The notes beneath the pieces are model-generated. The model saw only the letters and a program-made list of their open reading frames with translations. It made no database searches and was not told where the DNA came from. This document shows positions 34,583 to 47,130 of a DNA stretch of 64,000 nt, one piece after another; position 1 is the first letter of the stretch; every line of letters begins with the position of its first letter. This DNA comes from Chlorops oryzae (lineage: Eukaryota > Arthropoda > Insecta > Diptera > Chloropidae), in NCBI GenBank assembly GCA_020466095.1, contig CM035806.1, forward strand, positions 144,285,920 to 144,349,919, read 5' to 3'. The position numbers and the translations under genes were made by a program.

Positions 34583-34782
34583 CCGGAGACGGTTGATCAG
34601 AATGCGAACTTATACGTCTAAGTGAACGAAAGCGAATTTGAACATAAAAAGTAACTGTTTTTCAACGGTTCATTTGACTGCCCTTTTCAGTGCATTTAAC
34701 GCGGAATACAGTTCCTTTGGCCACTCTTACTTAAACTGTTCTAAGTAGTTGATTTAACTGTTGTTATTTCTCTCGGTGTAGA

Positions 34783-35618
34783 AAAAGACATGAAAGTTTC
34801 ATTGCAATCTTGCAATATGGCTATCAAAAAATATGGGGCATACTTTTAGGATGTGAAAGTGTGGCAGCTTTCGATTTACATTTCATGAAGATTGCCCAAA
34901 TTTTTTTGTTAGTGTTTGTGTTTTTTTTTTAATTCTAAAAATTCTTAGCAAAGAAAATAATTTTTTTTTTTCTTGAAAAATCCCTTTTCGTTTTTATGGG
35001 CAAAAATGGCGTTCACGCAACCATAAAGTTTCCAAATTTCGCTATCCTGGTTGTAGAAAATGGAAACATTTTTTACTGAAAATTGTTAATACGGTCCCAC
35101 TGTACCAACGCTGCGCTTCGTTGCTCGTTTAAGTTCAATTTTGATGATTGCATTTATTTTGCTCAGCGATTTCTTTCTCACGCGAATGATAGTTTCGAAA
35201 GCGATGAGAGCCAACAATTCAGGTACGCCAATTTTGGGTCAATATCGATTTTTGATTCAATTTATTCTTTCACTTCGATTGAAATTTGAGAATTTTTGAA
35301 ATTGGAAAATTAATAACTGAATTGTTTAAGGGGACGAGGTCAATTTATTGCTTAACTTCGGTACGAAAAGTGACACGAAAATAAGCTTCCAGGATCGTAT
35401 GCATGACAAGAGATCAATCGTTATGGTCTTTGAGTTAATTCAAAATCGGAACTTTGATTTGATGACCTTTTTCTATTGAGAAATCCATTTGAAAGTTTTT
35501 GCCCACGTTGCCACATTGTCACATTGCCACAAACCCTAAAAATCCCTTTCAATTTTTGCACTTCAATTGTTTCAATGGAGTATGCATTCAATCATGCACA
35601 TACCTACAAGCATAAATA
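34783..35618. other. Non-genic AT-rich DNA
   Basis: T homopolymers and short frames only. Nothing was recognised. Confidence 0.5.
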
Positions 35619-36193
35619 CCCAGCGGAAAGTTATCTTGAGCATGACAAAGTCATCAGTGATTAGATGTCATATCATCGATGACAGTATCATACATGACAC
35701 ATTGGGGTACATGTCATCGTAGAGGGATGCTGTTCATGTGCTTAAATCTCATTGGCTACTGGAATTTAAATAAGGTTTAAGCGTCAATTGAGCGTTAGCA
35801 TGAAGTGGCGTAGAGGATGAGTGTTCGACTCAGAATCCGAAGATCGCGGGTTCGATCCCTGACTGAGGCGAAAAAAATTTGTTGAAAATAGATTTTTGCA
35901 CAAAATATTCAAAGCGAAGACAAAGAAGAGAGTTTTCTCTCTATATATTAAAATTAAGAGAGATAAGAAAAATGTGCTGCTCTCAAAGGCTTTTTTCGCA
36001 ATCGCATGGATGGCATGTCATGCTAAGAGTCACCAGTGACATTTTCTTGTCCCACAATGACATGTCACCGGTGAACTCACTGTCCAAATCCTGAACAAAT
36101 GTCATACAAAATTTCCTATAAAATCGCATGCGTTTCGGCTCCAAAGTCACCCTGAACTTCATCGATGATGTCAGGGCGGCATTTCTCGCTGGG
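35619..36193 (+). mobile_element. CCCAGCGGGAAA-type miniature transposon, copy B
   Basis: A 575-bp copy of the element at 22818-23394, in the same orientation. The left end is CCCAGCGGAAAG and the right end TTTCTCGCTGGG. It keeps the ATGTCATCGATGACA palindromes and the central tRNA-like block (35805-35870). The flanking A/T-rich sequence shows no clear duplication. Confidence 0.85.
35805..35870 (+). other. tRNA-like block with polymerase III A and B boxes (copy B)
   Basis: Nearly identical to 23006-23070: TGGCGTAGAGG (A box), TTCGACTCAGAATCCGA (arm) and GGTTCGATCCC (B box). The internal block is at least as well conserved between copies as the rest of the element. Confidence 0.65.
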
Positions 36194-37328
36194 TGCGCTT
36201 ACGTTCACGCATATTCAAGCACATGACGCTCCCTTTCCCTTTCACACACGCACACGCATAATGGGTATTAATAAGTGCACCCATCGACAGGGCATTATCG
36301 AATGATAACGACTAGTCGAGAATTTCAATTATGTCGCTGACCACTTTTGGTGCTTATGATGTTAAATGGGAAACCCAATGGAAAATGCAAGAAAATGAAA
36401 ATAAGGAAATTGGAAAATGTTAAATGTGTAAGGAGCTTAAGTTGGTAGTTTACACCAATTATCGGAAGCTAACAGCATTCCGGCTGCCTTGGAAGTCATT
36501 TCGATTGTTATTGTTTTTGTTGTCCTTAAAATTGTTGTTGTTGTTGTTGTAAAAGCCGTAGCCAAAAGTCAAGTGCCATCATGGAAAATCGTACATACTT
36601 GCTAAGACAATTGAATGATGAATGATGACTATGAACGGCGCCTGACAGTTTGGATAATGAATTGTCTGTCAGTGTAGTGCTTTCTGTCCTCGGTCTTCGG
36701 TCCTCGGTGTCCTGTGTTCTTTGCTCTGTTCTCTGTCCTTCGAAAACTTGAGCCCGAGCCCATTCTCCGTTCCTCGGCGTTCTTGAACCGATCTCATGCA
36801 AGAGTGTAAATGAATTCGCTGAGTTCATGGCATTCCTTTCTCTACGTGAGAGCATTATAGTTCATATGTGTGCGTGCGTGTGCTTGTGTGAATTTGTATG
36901 GACCCATCATGACAATAGCTGAGATTGCTTGAATAGTCATAATCGTTGCTTACTTCGATGCTGCACAGCAGGCAAATTCACTTTCCGAATGGCGTTGAGT
37001 CCTTTTGTCCGCATATTTACATAAGTATGTACAAGCATATATGTTTGTTAGTGCATGTTTGTTTGCGTATGAGGATGGCACTTCTTTATACATGTAGTTG
37101 GATGTCCTTCTGAGCTTAAATGTATTGTCTGATTTCCTTGTTGAGATGCGCTTTTCTGCTTTATACCTTGCCTCTGCCTCTGCTTCTTTTTTTTTGTTTG
37201 TTTTTTTTTTTTATTGATCCGAAATCCGACTTTCGCTACAGCAATTCATTGCAGTCCTGTTGAGTGAGACTCACCAATTTAGAGGCTCACATATATATAT
37301 ATATATGTATTTATATGTAGAAAAACTA
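36194..37328. other. Non-genic DNA between two copies of the same transposon
   Basis: Short GT-rich stretches and a TTG trinucleotide run near 36534-36550. There is no supported gene. It lies between copy B and the inverted copy C, so the two copies form a large inverted pair around a spacer of about 1.1 kb. Confidence 0.5.
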
Positions 37329-37901
37329 CCCAGCGGGAAATGCCGCCCTGACATCATCGATGAAGTTCAGGGTGACCTTGGAGCCGAAACGCATGCGATT
37401 TTATAGGAAATTTTGTATGACATTTGTTCAGGATTAGGACAGTGAGTTCACCGGTGACATGTCATTGTGGGACAAGAAAATGTCACTGGTGACTCTTAGC
37501 ATGACATGCCATCCATGCGATTGCGAAAAAAGCCTTTGAGAGCAGCACACTTCCTAATCTCTCTTAATTTTAATATATAGAGAGAAAATTCTCTTCTTTG
37601 TCTTCGCTTTGAATAGTTTGTGCAAAAATCTATTTTCAACAAATTTTTTCGCCTCAGTCAGGGATCGAACCCGCGATCTTCGGATTCTAAGTCGAGCACT
37701 CATCCTCTACGCCACTTCATGCTAACGTTCAATTGACGCTAAAACCTTTTTTAAATTTCAGTAGCCAATGAGATTCAAGCACATGAACAGCACAACTCTA
37801 CGATGACATGACCACAAGGTGTCACACATGATATTGTCACCTATATGTCATCGATGATATCACTGATAACTTTGTCATGCAGGTGATGTTTTCCCGCTAG
37901 G
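37329..37901 (-). mobile_element. CCCAGCGGGAAA-type miniature transposon, copy C (inverted)
   Basis: About 573 bp, reverse orientation relative to copies A and B. The + strand left end is CCCAGCGGGAAA and the right end TTTTCCCGCTAGG (one substitution in the end repeat). Internal order is the mirror of copy B, with the tRNA-like block at 37650-37715 on the minus strand. Confidence 0.85.
37650..37715 (-). other. tRNA-like block with polymerase III A and B boxes (copy C)
   Basis: The reverse complement carries TGGCGTAGAGG and GGTTCGATCCC as in the other copies. Its putative anticodon loop is CTTAGAA instead of CTCAGAA. Confidence 0.65.
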
Positions 37902-37952
37902 TATAATCTTTATAAGTGAACGTGCATGTATTTGTTTGCCTTGCCATATTTT

Positions 37953-38153
37953 CCCAGAAAACAAATTCGGAGTGCTCAGATATATGAGTCCGAAATAAGT
38001 CTGAGCCGAGTTCGCCAAATTGATTGAGTTGGATTTTTTATGTTTACAAACTTAAAGTCAATTTGCATTTTTTTTTTTTCTCATTTTCTATCATATTTCC
38101 CAGTCATTTCGAACTCATATTTATTTATGAGCACTCCGAAAATGTTTGCTGGG
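37953..38153. mobile_element. 201-bp miniature inverted-repeat element
   Basis: The left end CCCAGAAAACAAATTCGGAG and the right end, read in reverse as CCCAGCAAACATTTTCGGAG, pair with three mismatches. The repeat continues through TGCTCA inward to AACTCATA/TATGAGT-like inversions. No coding sequence. Confidence 0.75.
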
Positions 38154-39013
38154 TTGTAATTTTTAAAATTTTCGAAATGAAGTTCAAATGTGACTTGATT
38201 TTAAGTTGGCGTATGGACTTCCTCTATTGTCAAAGGCATCCTTTACTAAAATTGATTTGGTTTGTCCATTTAAAAGGACACGTATACCTAGAAGAAGGGT
38301 CTATAACAAAACTCGCCATAGAAAAGGCAACATTTAGGTCCTGACATAATTTTCTTCTTTTTAGACCCAGCCGTCTTCGAATCTCAATATTAGTTTTTAC
38401 GTCTGAAACGTCTCTTGTACCTAAAGACAAATTTTGCTCACTATCGAGTCATATATATGTTTTGAAAGTGTTAATGGTCATATACCAGAATGTGAACGGA
38501 GTCATACATATATGACTCTAAAATAGATCGACCTTCACTGGAAGGTCATTTCAGACTTCGTAATAAGATCGATACAAGTGCTCCAACTCCGAATTTCAAT
38601 ATCAATATTTAGTTTCTTTAGGACGGAAAAAGTTTGCTACGTAGTTAGAGTTCCCTGAAAGTATGCAATTAGTTTGGTAAAGTAATTTTAATTAATGAAA
38701 TGGAAAGCGGTTTATTTCTCTTTTTTTTGTGTGAATAAACTCAAAACACTTGAAGGACATTTCATTGGCTAACATACTTTCGGTACCAAATTTTTGGACA
38801 CATTTAAATGAAGAAGAGTGTTCATTTCGAGAAAGTTCTACACTTTCAGCTGTCAAGTACTTTGGTTATTTTGCTTTTGGAAAAACGCCAAAAGTCAAAA
38901 AGGAATATCGTTCACCTCGCACGTGTTTATTTTAAGCAATTTTCATACTCTATGCAATGAATTAAGGCACTGCAGTGTTCCACTGCATGTTTATTTTTTC
39001 GTATAGTCGAGAG

Positions 39014-39066
39014 ATTGTGTTAGTGTGTGTGTGTGTGCGTGTGTGTGTGTGCGTGTGTGTGTGTGT
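39014..39066. repeat. (GT)n microsatellite
   Basis: About 50 bp of TG/GT dinucleotides with GCGTGT interruptions. Confidence 0.9.
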
Positions 39067-41964
39067 GAACGTGTTTGTGAAAGGAATTAAAATTGTCCAA
39101 CGGCAATGACTCGAATTTCGATGGCTGTCAGTCGAGCTATCCGAAAACCTGCCTAGTCAAACGATGAGAGAGCTAATTTCCAACACCCCCTTGGACTATG
39201 GACCACAAAATTGGCTTAAGATAACAAGACTGTAACGTCAGCTAGCATATATATATATATATCTTTATATGTACTGAGGAACATATGTATATGCATGAAT
39301 ACAAAGGACTTTGCTTATACAGTAGCACCTGTCAAAATAGTCCTGACTTACTCTGCTTCGAGTTGACTCATACAAAAAAAAAAAAAAAAAAAAAAATTCC
39401 CTCCTTTCTGCTTTCGTAATATTTCGCTATTCCCTGCAGTAATGAGCCGTCCGATTTCCTAAGAAGGACTGGCCTTTGACCGGTCCGAATCCTACCGGTT
39501 ATATTAAGGGCAGTTCGCTCCATCGAATTCGGCTAGCCGGCGGTTGGTAATAAACGGTTTGGTTTAAGGGTAGCCGGTAAATTACACACTTTCATGAACT
39601 TAGAAAATATATATGTACCTAAGAAATTGGGTTTTGATGTGCCTTATTTGGCTAGCCTAAAACCAGACAAAATTACGACAATGGACCCAAAATAACTGCC
39701 GTCTTGCGGACTAGTTCCTCCCCAATGACAGGCTTATGTTAAAAAGGTCAGTTGAATACATAAGAAATGAATTGATGAGAGGACTAGTACTGGTAACATG
39801 AACGCTACACTTGGGTCAGTCCATATTACTGCAGGGCTGTTAATGACTTGGCCGGAGATTCATAAAATTCTGACAAAACTTATTTTTTAAATGAGCTCAG
39901 AAAATAAGAATAAAAATAACAAAAACAGCAAGGACTACTAAGGAGGGCTGGAATGACAACGAGAACAAGCTCGCACGAGGACGAGGACAAAACAATGAAT
40001 AAAGCAAAAGAGCTTGAAATGTTGAGTTTCCGGGTTCCTGTTAACTGGTTCCAAGGGCACTCAAAGTGTCAGGCCAAGGTGAATCAACCAACTGGCTCTT
40101 TTGGTGGATATATGTGTAAGCTCTTGGCGGTATTTGTGTGTGCGTGTGTGAGCTGTATGTGTGCACCATTGCAATTGTTGGGGGGGGGGGGGGGAAAAAA
40201 CACTGCCGGGAGCAGTTAGAAACAAACGTACCTACCTGGCATCCGGTTTTGAATACCGAGCGAACGTTCTCGCTCATCATGAGAGAAGTTTAACTGCAGT
40301 TGGCAAATAGAACAACTGTCCATAATGCACGGGCACAGCTGAAATTACTGACACACTTACGTTAAAAAAATGAAAAAAAAAAATAAGCCTACGCTCGGAG
40401 ATAGTCAGTGAAGTCAGTCATTAAAATTTAGTAGTAGCCATTTCCACGAGTGTGTCCTTCACACACTCAACATGAAAGTGTTGCTGCGGTGCAATTTGAG
40501 TAGGTACTTCTCTGGGGCAGAATTCTATCCGAAGTTTTTATTCTTTTATTATATATTATAATTTATTATTGTTCTTTTTTTTTTTTTTTTGTCGAGCTGT
40601 TCTCCTCGGAATTGAAGCAATGGAAGCTAATGTAAGAGAAAAGTGTGAGTTTCTTAAGGAACTTTAAGTAAAGTACCTATGTATATTTATCATAAATCTT
40701 TGTTCATTTTTGATGCATTCACAAAATGATGTATGTCAGAATTGAAACCAATCATTAGAGTGCGTCCAATTAGTTCCGAAGCCAGCTAAAAAGTGTGATT
40801 AGCCGCATTCTCCTTACGCCTGACAGTACGTTATATCAGAGAATACCATCAGCGCCACCAACAGCGCCACCACCAGCACAACCATCACAATAACAGCACC
40901 AGTAACAGTAACAGCAACGCCAACAACAATAGCAACAACCACAAATGTCATCCTTTTGATTGTCAGTCTGTTGTCATTTCATGACAAATGACAAAAGCGC
41001 AAACATAGGAGAGCCGCAAGACCACGAAAATGTACGCCCTTAAACACACACATTCATGCGTATACACATGCACACGCTTACACTTACACGCACGCAAAAT
41101 AATCGTGAGCGGAATGTCAACTTGCATTGACACGGTTGTCATGGCGTATGTCTATTTCCTTGCTTAATAAGTCACTCAGTCCTCTCTTATATTCGAGGCT
41201 GATGAGTTTCGTTTGTTAAAAAAAAAAAAATTAAAAAAAAATCGTTCTTAAAACCCAAGCAAAACGAGAAGAGAGAAACGAAAATTAATAATTAGAGCGA
41301 CAGGAGAAAGAGAATGCAGGCACGACTTCATCTCGCTTGTCGCGACCACAGCTGATCTTTGTCGCTAATCAACATCGTTTGACACATACATATATGTATG
41401 TATGGTAGTGTGTGTAAATCTTAAGCCCTTTAATGGCACGTGGGAACTAAGATTTGCACAGAAAAGGATTCAACATTTCTATTTCATTTCCCAATGGTTT
41501 CTCTCTTTGATTTGATTACTTTTGAAGTAGGGGTTTTTTTTTTTTTTTTTATATTAAAGACGCAACGAAAATTGAATTTCCTTCCTGATTCTCTTCCTAC
41601 AGACTTGCTTTTGACGCTTCAACCCAGAGATGACAAACGCAAAAACTGTATGCAACTTTGAACTTTTCTTCTTTGTGTTTACCTTAAGTCGTTGATTACG
41701 AGGTTTGAAGTTTTTTTTTTTATATTTTTTATTTTAATTTTAATTTTATTTTTTTGGCATACGCTCTAGGGCTGTTTGCAGTCGAGTTCATGCTTAAGTC
41801 TCCCGGAAATTAATGAAGACTACTGTGGGCGAGAGCGGGGGAGAAAAATGCTCGGCTCTACAATGCAACGCCTAATTTTGAAAACCAAACTCCGTATACC
41901 ACATACCGACAGCTCAATGCCATATACCGCCTGACGTATGCTCAATGCATCGCTCATACGATGC

Positions 41965-42021
41965 GCCATCCCCGTGCCTGTGCCCGTGCCTGTGCCCGTG
42001 CCTGTGCCCGTGCCCGTGCCT
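41965..42021. repeat. 12-bp minisatellite (CCCGTGCCTGTG)
   Basis: About five tandem copies of CCCGTGCCTGTG, made of two related hexamers CCCGTG and CCTGTG. A compact GC-rich island in AT-rich surroundings. Confidence 0.9.
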
Positions 42022-43050
42022 GTGATTCGCTCGCGATTTTGTTTTTGTTATTGTTAGCGCTTCTGTTTGTGTTTGCTTATGACTTTTTCGCTTAGCAACT
42101 CAAGTCAAGTGTTTAATTAAGATTTTTAAGAACAGATTAACATTTTCGCTTCTTTGGGATGCTGAAACAGATGCACCGAAAGGAACAGAACGAACGTAAG
42201 GACGACGTTTTTGGGGGGAGGCAGAGGATAGATGCGAAGAAATGGCAAAAGAAAAAACAGACAAAAAAGGGTGCTATTGAATTTATAACAAAGACACTGC
42301 CACCTTTAAGGCGGAAGCGGATGTAAACGATGTTGGTGAAAGCAAGCCCTTCGGTGTTAACGAAGGAGCAAACAACACATGTATGTGAGTGCCTGTGTGT
42401 GTGTGAGTGTGTGTGTGAGTCGGCTCGGGAAAACTGTTCGAAGGAAGCTCAGTCTTTTTTTTTTTTTTTTTTTTGCTTTGCTTCTATGCTGCTGCAGGTG
42501 GTGCATCTGCTTTGATGCAACTTCTTCAAAGAAATAAGAGAAAATAAAACGAACCAAAACAGGAAGAAGAACAGGAAAATGAAGAAAGAAGGCAAAGCGG
42601 AAAAACAGTTTTTCTCTTTCTTCGTAGAACTTCCTCTTTTGGTGTTGTCATTTCGCTTAAGTCAACTTTCAAATCGCACTACATGTTGATTAAGCGCTGC
42701 GCTCAAGGCCAGAGATGGCTATAGAAGGCGTAAGATGATAGCGCATTTAGTGTGAGATAAGGGAAAGTGGCGCCATCCGGACAAGAGCATGCAGTCAGGC
42801 AAGGAAGCACAACCAATGCACGGTGGGATTATTTCGCACTTTTGACTGCGTAAATACGCAGAAGTCTTTTCTATAGAAATTTTCAAGAACATCAAGAAAT
42901 TTTCAAAAACAATTGTGAAAAAGCGAGTAATATTTGATGTATACAAATAATTTAATATATTCTTCCTGCGCTTTTTGGTTTTTAAACTATCGTTTACTTT
43001 AAAAAAAGTAAATAAATAAATAAATAAATAAATAAAAAAAATCCAGTTTT

Positions 43051-43123
43051 CGCGCGAGATTTGAACCCGCGATCTTCAGAGCTCAAGGCAAGCACTCAAC
43101 GCATTGAGCCACCATATATTCAC
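43051..43123 (-). other. Isolated tRNA-like block
   Basis: The minus strand reads TGGCTCAATGCGTTGAGTG (A-box-like) and GATCGCGGGTTCAAATCTCG (T arm with B box). The GATCGCGGGTTC core matches the tRNA-like blocks of the CCCAGCGGGAAA elements. I could not find convincing terminal inverted repeats around it. A TAAA simple repeat lies just beyond its 3' side. Confidence 0.5.
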
Positions 43124-46100
43124 ACGAATGGCTCTTGATATTGACGTACACTAAAATAAATGCCTTCATAATGGTTCCCTCGTCAATAGCATGTCTATTG
43201 TTTGTCCCCACTATTGGTGGTTTTGCAATGACAAGCCATGTTAATTGTCTATAGCGGTTTGCATTGCGAAGGCCATAATTGGTCAGTAGTACCTACTGTT
43301 GACGCGGACAGTAGAAAAAGAGTATAGATTCACTACTGTCATTTCCTGCAGGGATAGTTTAAGATAGTCGGAATACAACTGCGTTCAAGCTATACACAAA
43401 TCAAAAGAGGTGATTCAATTATGTGTGTGCCTCATCACAAAAAATACATTGCATACCTTATGGAGTTTATTTTCTATTATCATTACATACAGTGCCTTTA
43501 CTCCCGCACTTATAATTTAACCATTGTCATTTATCAATCGATTTTTGAAATTTAGTTTCTCATTTTGTTTGGTAAGAAACTCAATTAAACCAACACATGC
43601 AAAAAGGTTGGCTCTTTGCGATCTAGTTTTTAGAAGCCGATCAAAGAAAACACAGCATGAATTTTATCTAAAAATATTTGTTCTTTTTAAAGCTTTAAAG
43701 GTTTAAAGGTTTACAAAATATTATCGGCTAGACCGATTTTTGAATTATATCACATCAATTATTAGAGAGATTAAGGCCCATTTGCTACTGTTCGGGTTAA
43801 AGAGTTTATCGTCACGGTATCCACGGGCCTAATTTTCTTTAATTTGAGGGATAGTTCATTCAATTCAGATGATGTAGTCCGACTTGAAAATGAACTTTTC
43901 GTATTTAGAAGGGCAACGTCCATGGAAAACGTATTTTGAGATCTCCCGAGATCAAAATGGATTGTAAAGTAGTTCACTCAAGTGTTTTATAAATAAGGAA
44001 TATTTTCGTCGTCAGTTATCCTGATGAAAAACTTTCTACTGGCCTTAAAAAAATCAGATCAGGTGTCTTCGAAACATCATCAGGTGACCTTGGATTACAG
44101 GAAATAATAAAATAATTTTTATTTTGGTCAAAGCAATTATGAACATTTCTCTCTGAAAAAAATAATTTTTCAATATCCTTATGGCAAAAAAAAAAAAACA
44201 ATTAAAATATTTTCATATACATAGTTTTGGATCAACTATTTAAGCAGCATTTTATCTCCAATGCTCCCCACTGTGTGCTATTATGCTTGAATTACTTGGC
44301 TTAATTCTTGTTATTGTTTTACTTTTGTTTGTTTTTTTTTTTTTTGCTGCTTTTTGTTTTTGTTGTTTCTGTTGGATTTTCAATTAAAAATTTTTGCAAA
44401 TCCTTTTTTCTCTTTAATGCTCTCGAGTTTTTCGTTTCCTCTTCATTTTTCTGTTTTTTTTTTTTTTTTTTTTTTCACAAACATTCGACGACTTTTACGT
44501 TCAATCTTTTCTGAGCAAAGTTTTTCTTTTCTGCTCCTCTTCCTTGGCCGCTGCTGCTATTTCTTTTGCAGAAGCATTTGTTGTTCTGTCGTCTTAACTT
44601 ATTTTAGTGCGCCTCGCGGCATCAAATCTAGTTTAATTAATGGCCCAACAAGGACTTCGATACGTGCGATGTGTGTTCAACCGGACAGCACGGCACAAAA
44701 CGGGCCGCAAGACCAGGTGCACTCTGCATAATTGAATTAAAAAACTAAACAAAATCGAAGCGATTTTTTTCCCAAGCTTCAGACTGCGTCCTATACATAT
44801 CTAGTGCTTCAATACGCGGTCGAAACTCCTGTTCGACTTTTGATTGGCCAGAGTTTAGATCAAAATTGATTTGCTCTTCCAATAAAAATAGCATCCTTTT
44901 CGAACGTGAGAAGTGTTATTGAAATTTGAAGATAAAAGTTAAGAGGTCGACAGAAAAATTTGAGAACAAAAAACCCTTCAGGAGGGGGGAGTTTGCAGTC
45001 ATGTATGGGGTTAAAGGACCTTCACCTTCATCAGTTTTCTTCTCGCTATTCATATTAAAGTTTTTAGCGAAAAAGTGGAAACAAATTGGAGCTTTCTGTG
45101 GAACTTCTGACGGTTTTTTTGGTAGAGCGTTTTTGACTACAATCAAACTTCTATCTCATCTTAGAAATGGTCTGTCAACAGGACACATTTCACGCGGCCT
45201 ATCCATTCGCATTTAACAAATTACACGCCCAATTTCAAACTGTCAATATACAAACCACGAAAATGTACATACATATAGCAATAGGAAAAGCAAAACAAAA
45301 TAAAACAAAAAAAAAAAAAAGATATTCCCAGATAGAAGTGTCACGGCGAACAAAGAAAATCTGTCAAAGGACGAAACTGATTTATTATTCACAATTCAGT
45401 TGTCATCCCCTCGAGTTGATTCATGTTGTCCGATGAGATTCGAAAAAAGCTTGCAGCCGATTTTCTTTCAATCTTAAATGAAAGGCACGGCACGAGCACT
45501 TCGACTTCGTTCACTCAATTTAATTTCTCTCACTTGTTTCGTCCTTTCTTCACTTCAAATGTCATTCGGAAAGATGGACTTTTCAAGTCGCCGGAGCTCC
45601 AACTCGCAAACAATCAATCAATTATGCATTTTTTATGCCTATGTTCGTTCGTGCCTTTCCTTTTTGACAGGATTTTCGAGACCAAAAATAAAATCTAAAA
45701 TCTAGTAATATAAAATCACACAAAAGGACACACAAACAAAAGCCAAGCATTACAGCATAACAGCAAAGATAATCAAATTAGACTCAAAGATGGCCAAACA
45801 ACCGCCAAAAGTCTAACAAATGTAGTACTCTCTTTCGAGGATGCGGGTGGAGGGGGGCGAATGACTGATAAACGACAATTTGACAATTTTACGGGATGAT
45901 TTTGTCGGAGGCTAACAATGAAGAAGGGATTTTTTCTTTGGGCAAATGCTTACACCGAATCACATACTTAACCGGAAGTTGCCTTTTCTTTCGACATTTC
46001 ATTCGAAAATGGCGAATCCGTCAGCTTCACAAAAGTCTAAATATACATACATACTTTTGTACGTCTTATTTGAACCGCATTCAGATTTTAAAGCCATATC

Positions 46101-47130
46101 AAATGTTTCAAGCAAATTCAAAAATAAACTTTAAGAAAAGCGACAACAAAAAGCACAGACAAATCGAGCGACACACGAATGAAGAATTCATTTCTTTTTT
46201 CCTTGCCCTTTTTCCACTCGATTACTTTTGCGTTCATCCTTTCGCAGCGAGCGCATTCCTTTCACTTCGAAATATCTATGCTACATTACCTATGGTAAGG
46301 TAGGGTAAGGTAAGGTAACGTAACGTTACGTTATGTAATGTAATGTAACGAGACGAAAGGACACGTTACATTTCATTTCATAATGCTCTGCTGTGCGTTG
46401 CGATTTTATTTGACTCGTTTCTATCGCTGCGCCTAATTGGCTGCTTTTTAAATTAAATTTTTTTTATTCTTATTCTTTTTTTTCCTTTTTTTTATGAATC
46501 TTTTGGATTGCTCACCTTTGCTTTCACTTCCTTCTTTTGGACCGTACCTTTCTTCGACTCTCCTCTGTGCTCTTTGCGCTGTGTGCCTGTCTTCTCTCGT
46601 CTCTTCATTCGTTGTATTTGTGATTTTGAACGCGCAAATCGTTTTTCCCATGAATTCACTCACACTTTCGCTTTCCACAAATCGAAGCGGAATCGAATCG
46701 TGCCGAAATGCTCCACTGGAGCGTAGATTTCATTCGACATTTTTGCGGTGGACCACGAGTCACGCAGGAGACACGTCGCCATTCTCACAGCCCGTGCTTC
46801 TGTTACTGTAACTGTAACTGCCATTGCCATTACCATTGCCATTGCCATTGCCAAAGCCACTGTCATTATCGGTCGCGCTAACATGACGTCTGCATTGAGA
46901 ACATATCGCTTGCAAGAAGTAAGTTGGCAAAGGTCTCAAACAGCCCACGCTCTATGTCTCTCTGCTGCTCCCAATCCGTTACGTGACGTGAATTCACAAT
47001 GAAATCCTTTTATTTAAAAAAATTTCATTTCAAAAATACTAAGTAAAAGTCCTCCTTTGAATCAATATTTTGTCTATTTGTTTGGGTTATCAAAGAGATT
47101 TTCGCACACATTCTTTGGTGGGTTATACGG

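Larger units (their letters stand above)
33863..34778. mobile_element. 916-bp TA-flanked miniature transposon with two tRNA-like blocks
   Basis: The perfect 12-bp ends are CACCGAGAGAAA and TTTCTCTCGGTG, flanked by TA (33861-33862 and 34779-34780). Subterminal sequences around AACTGTT and GTTAACT repeat in both orientations. The interior holds two tRNA-like blocks, both on the minus strand (34201-34270 and 34508-34582). No transposase is present. The ends differ at one base from those of the 19818-20530 element. Confidence 0.85.
38154..47130. other. Long non-genic region
   Basis: About 9 kb in which I find no supported gene. Contents include a GT repeat (39014-39066), an A-run near 39370, a G15 homopolymer (40180-40194) and a 12-bp minisatellite (41965-42021). 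There are also a TAAA repeat (about 43013-43036), a tRNA-like block (43051-43123) and GGTAA/GTAACGTAATG repeats near 46293-46352. ORFs here are short and mutually overlapping. Confidence 0.5.
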
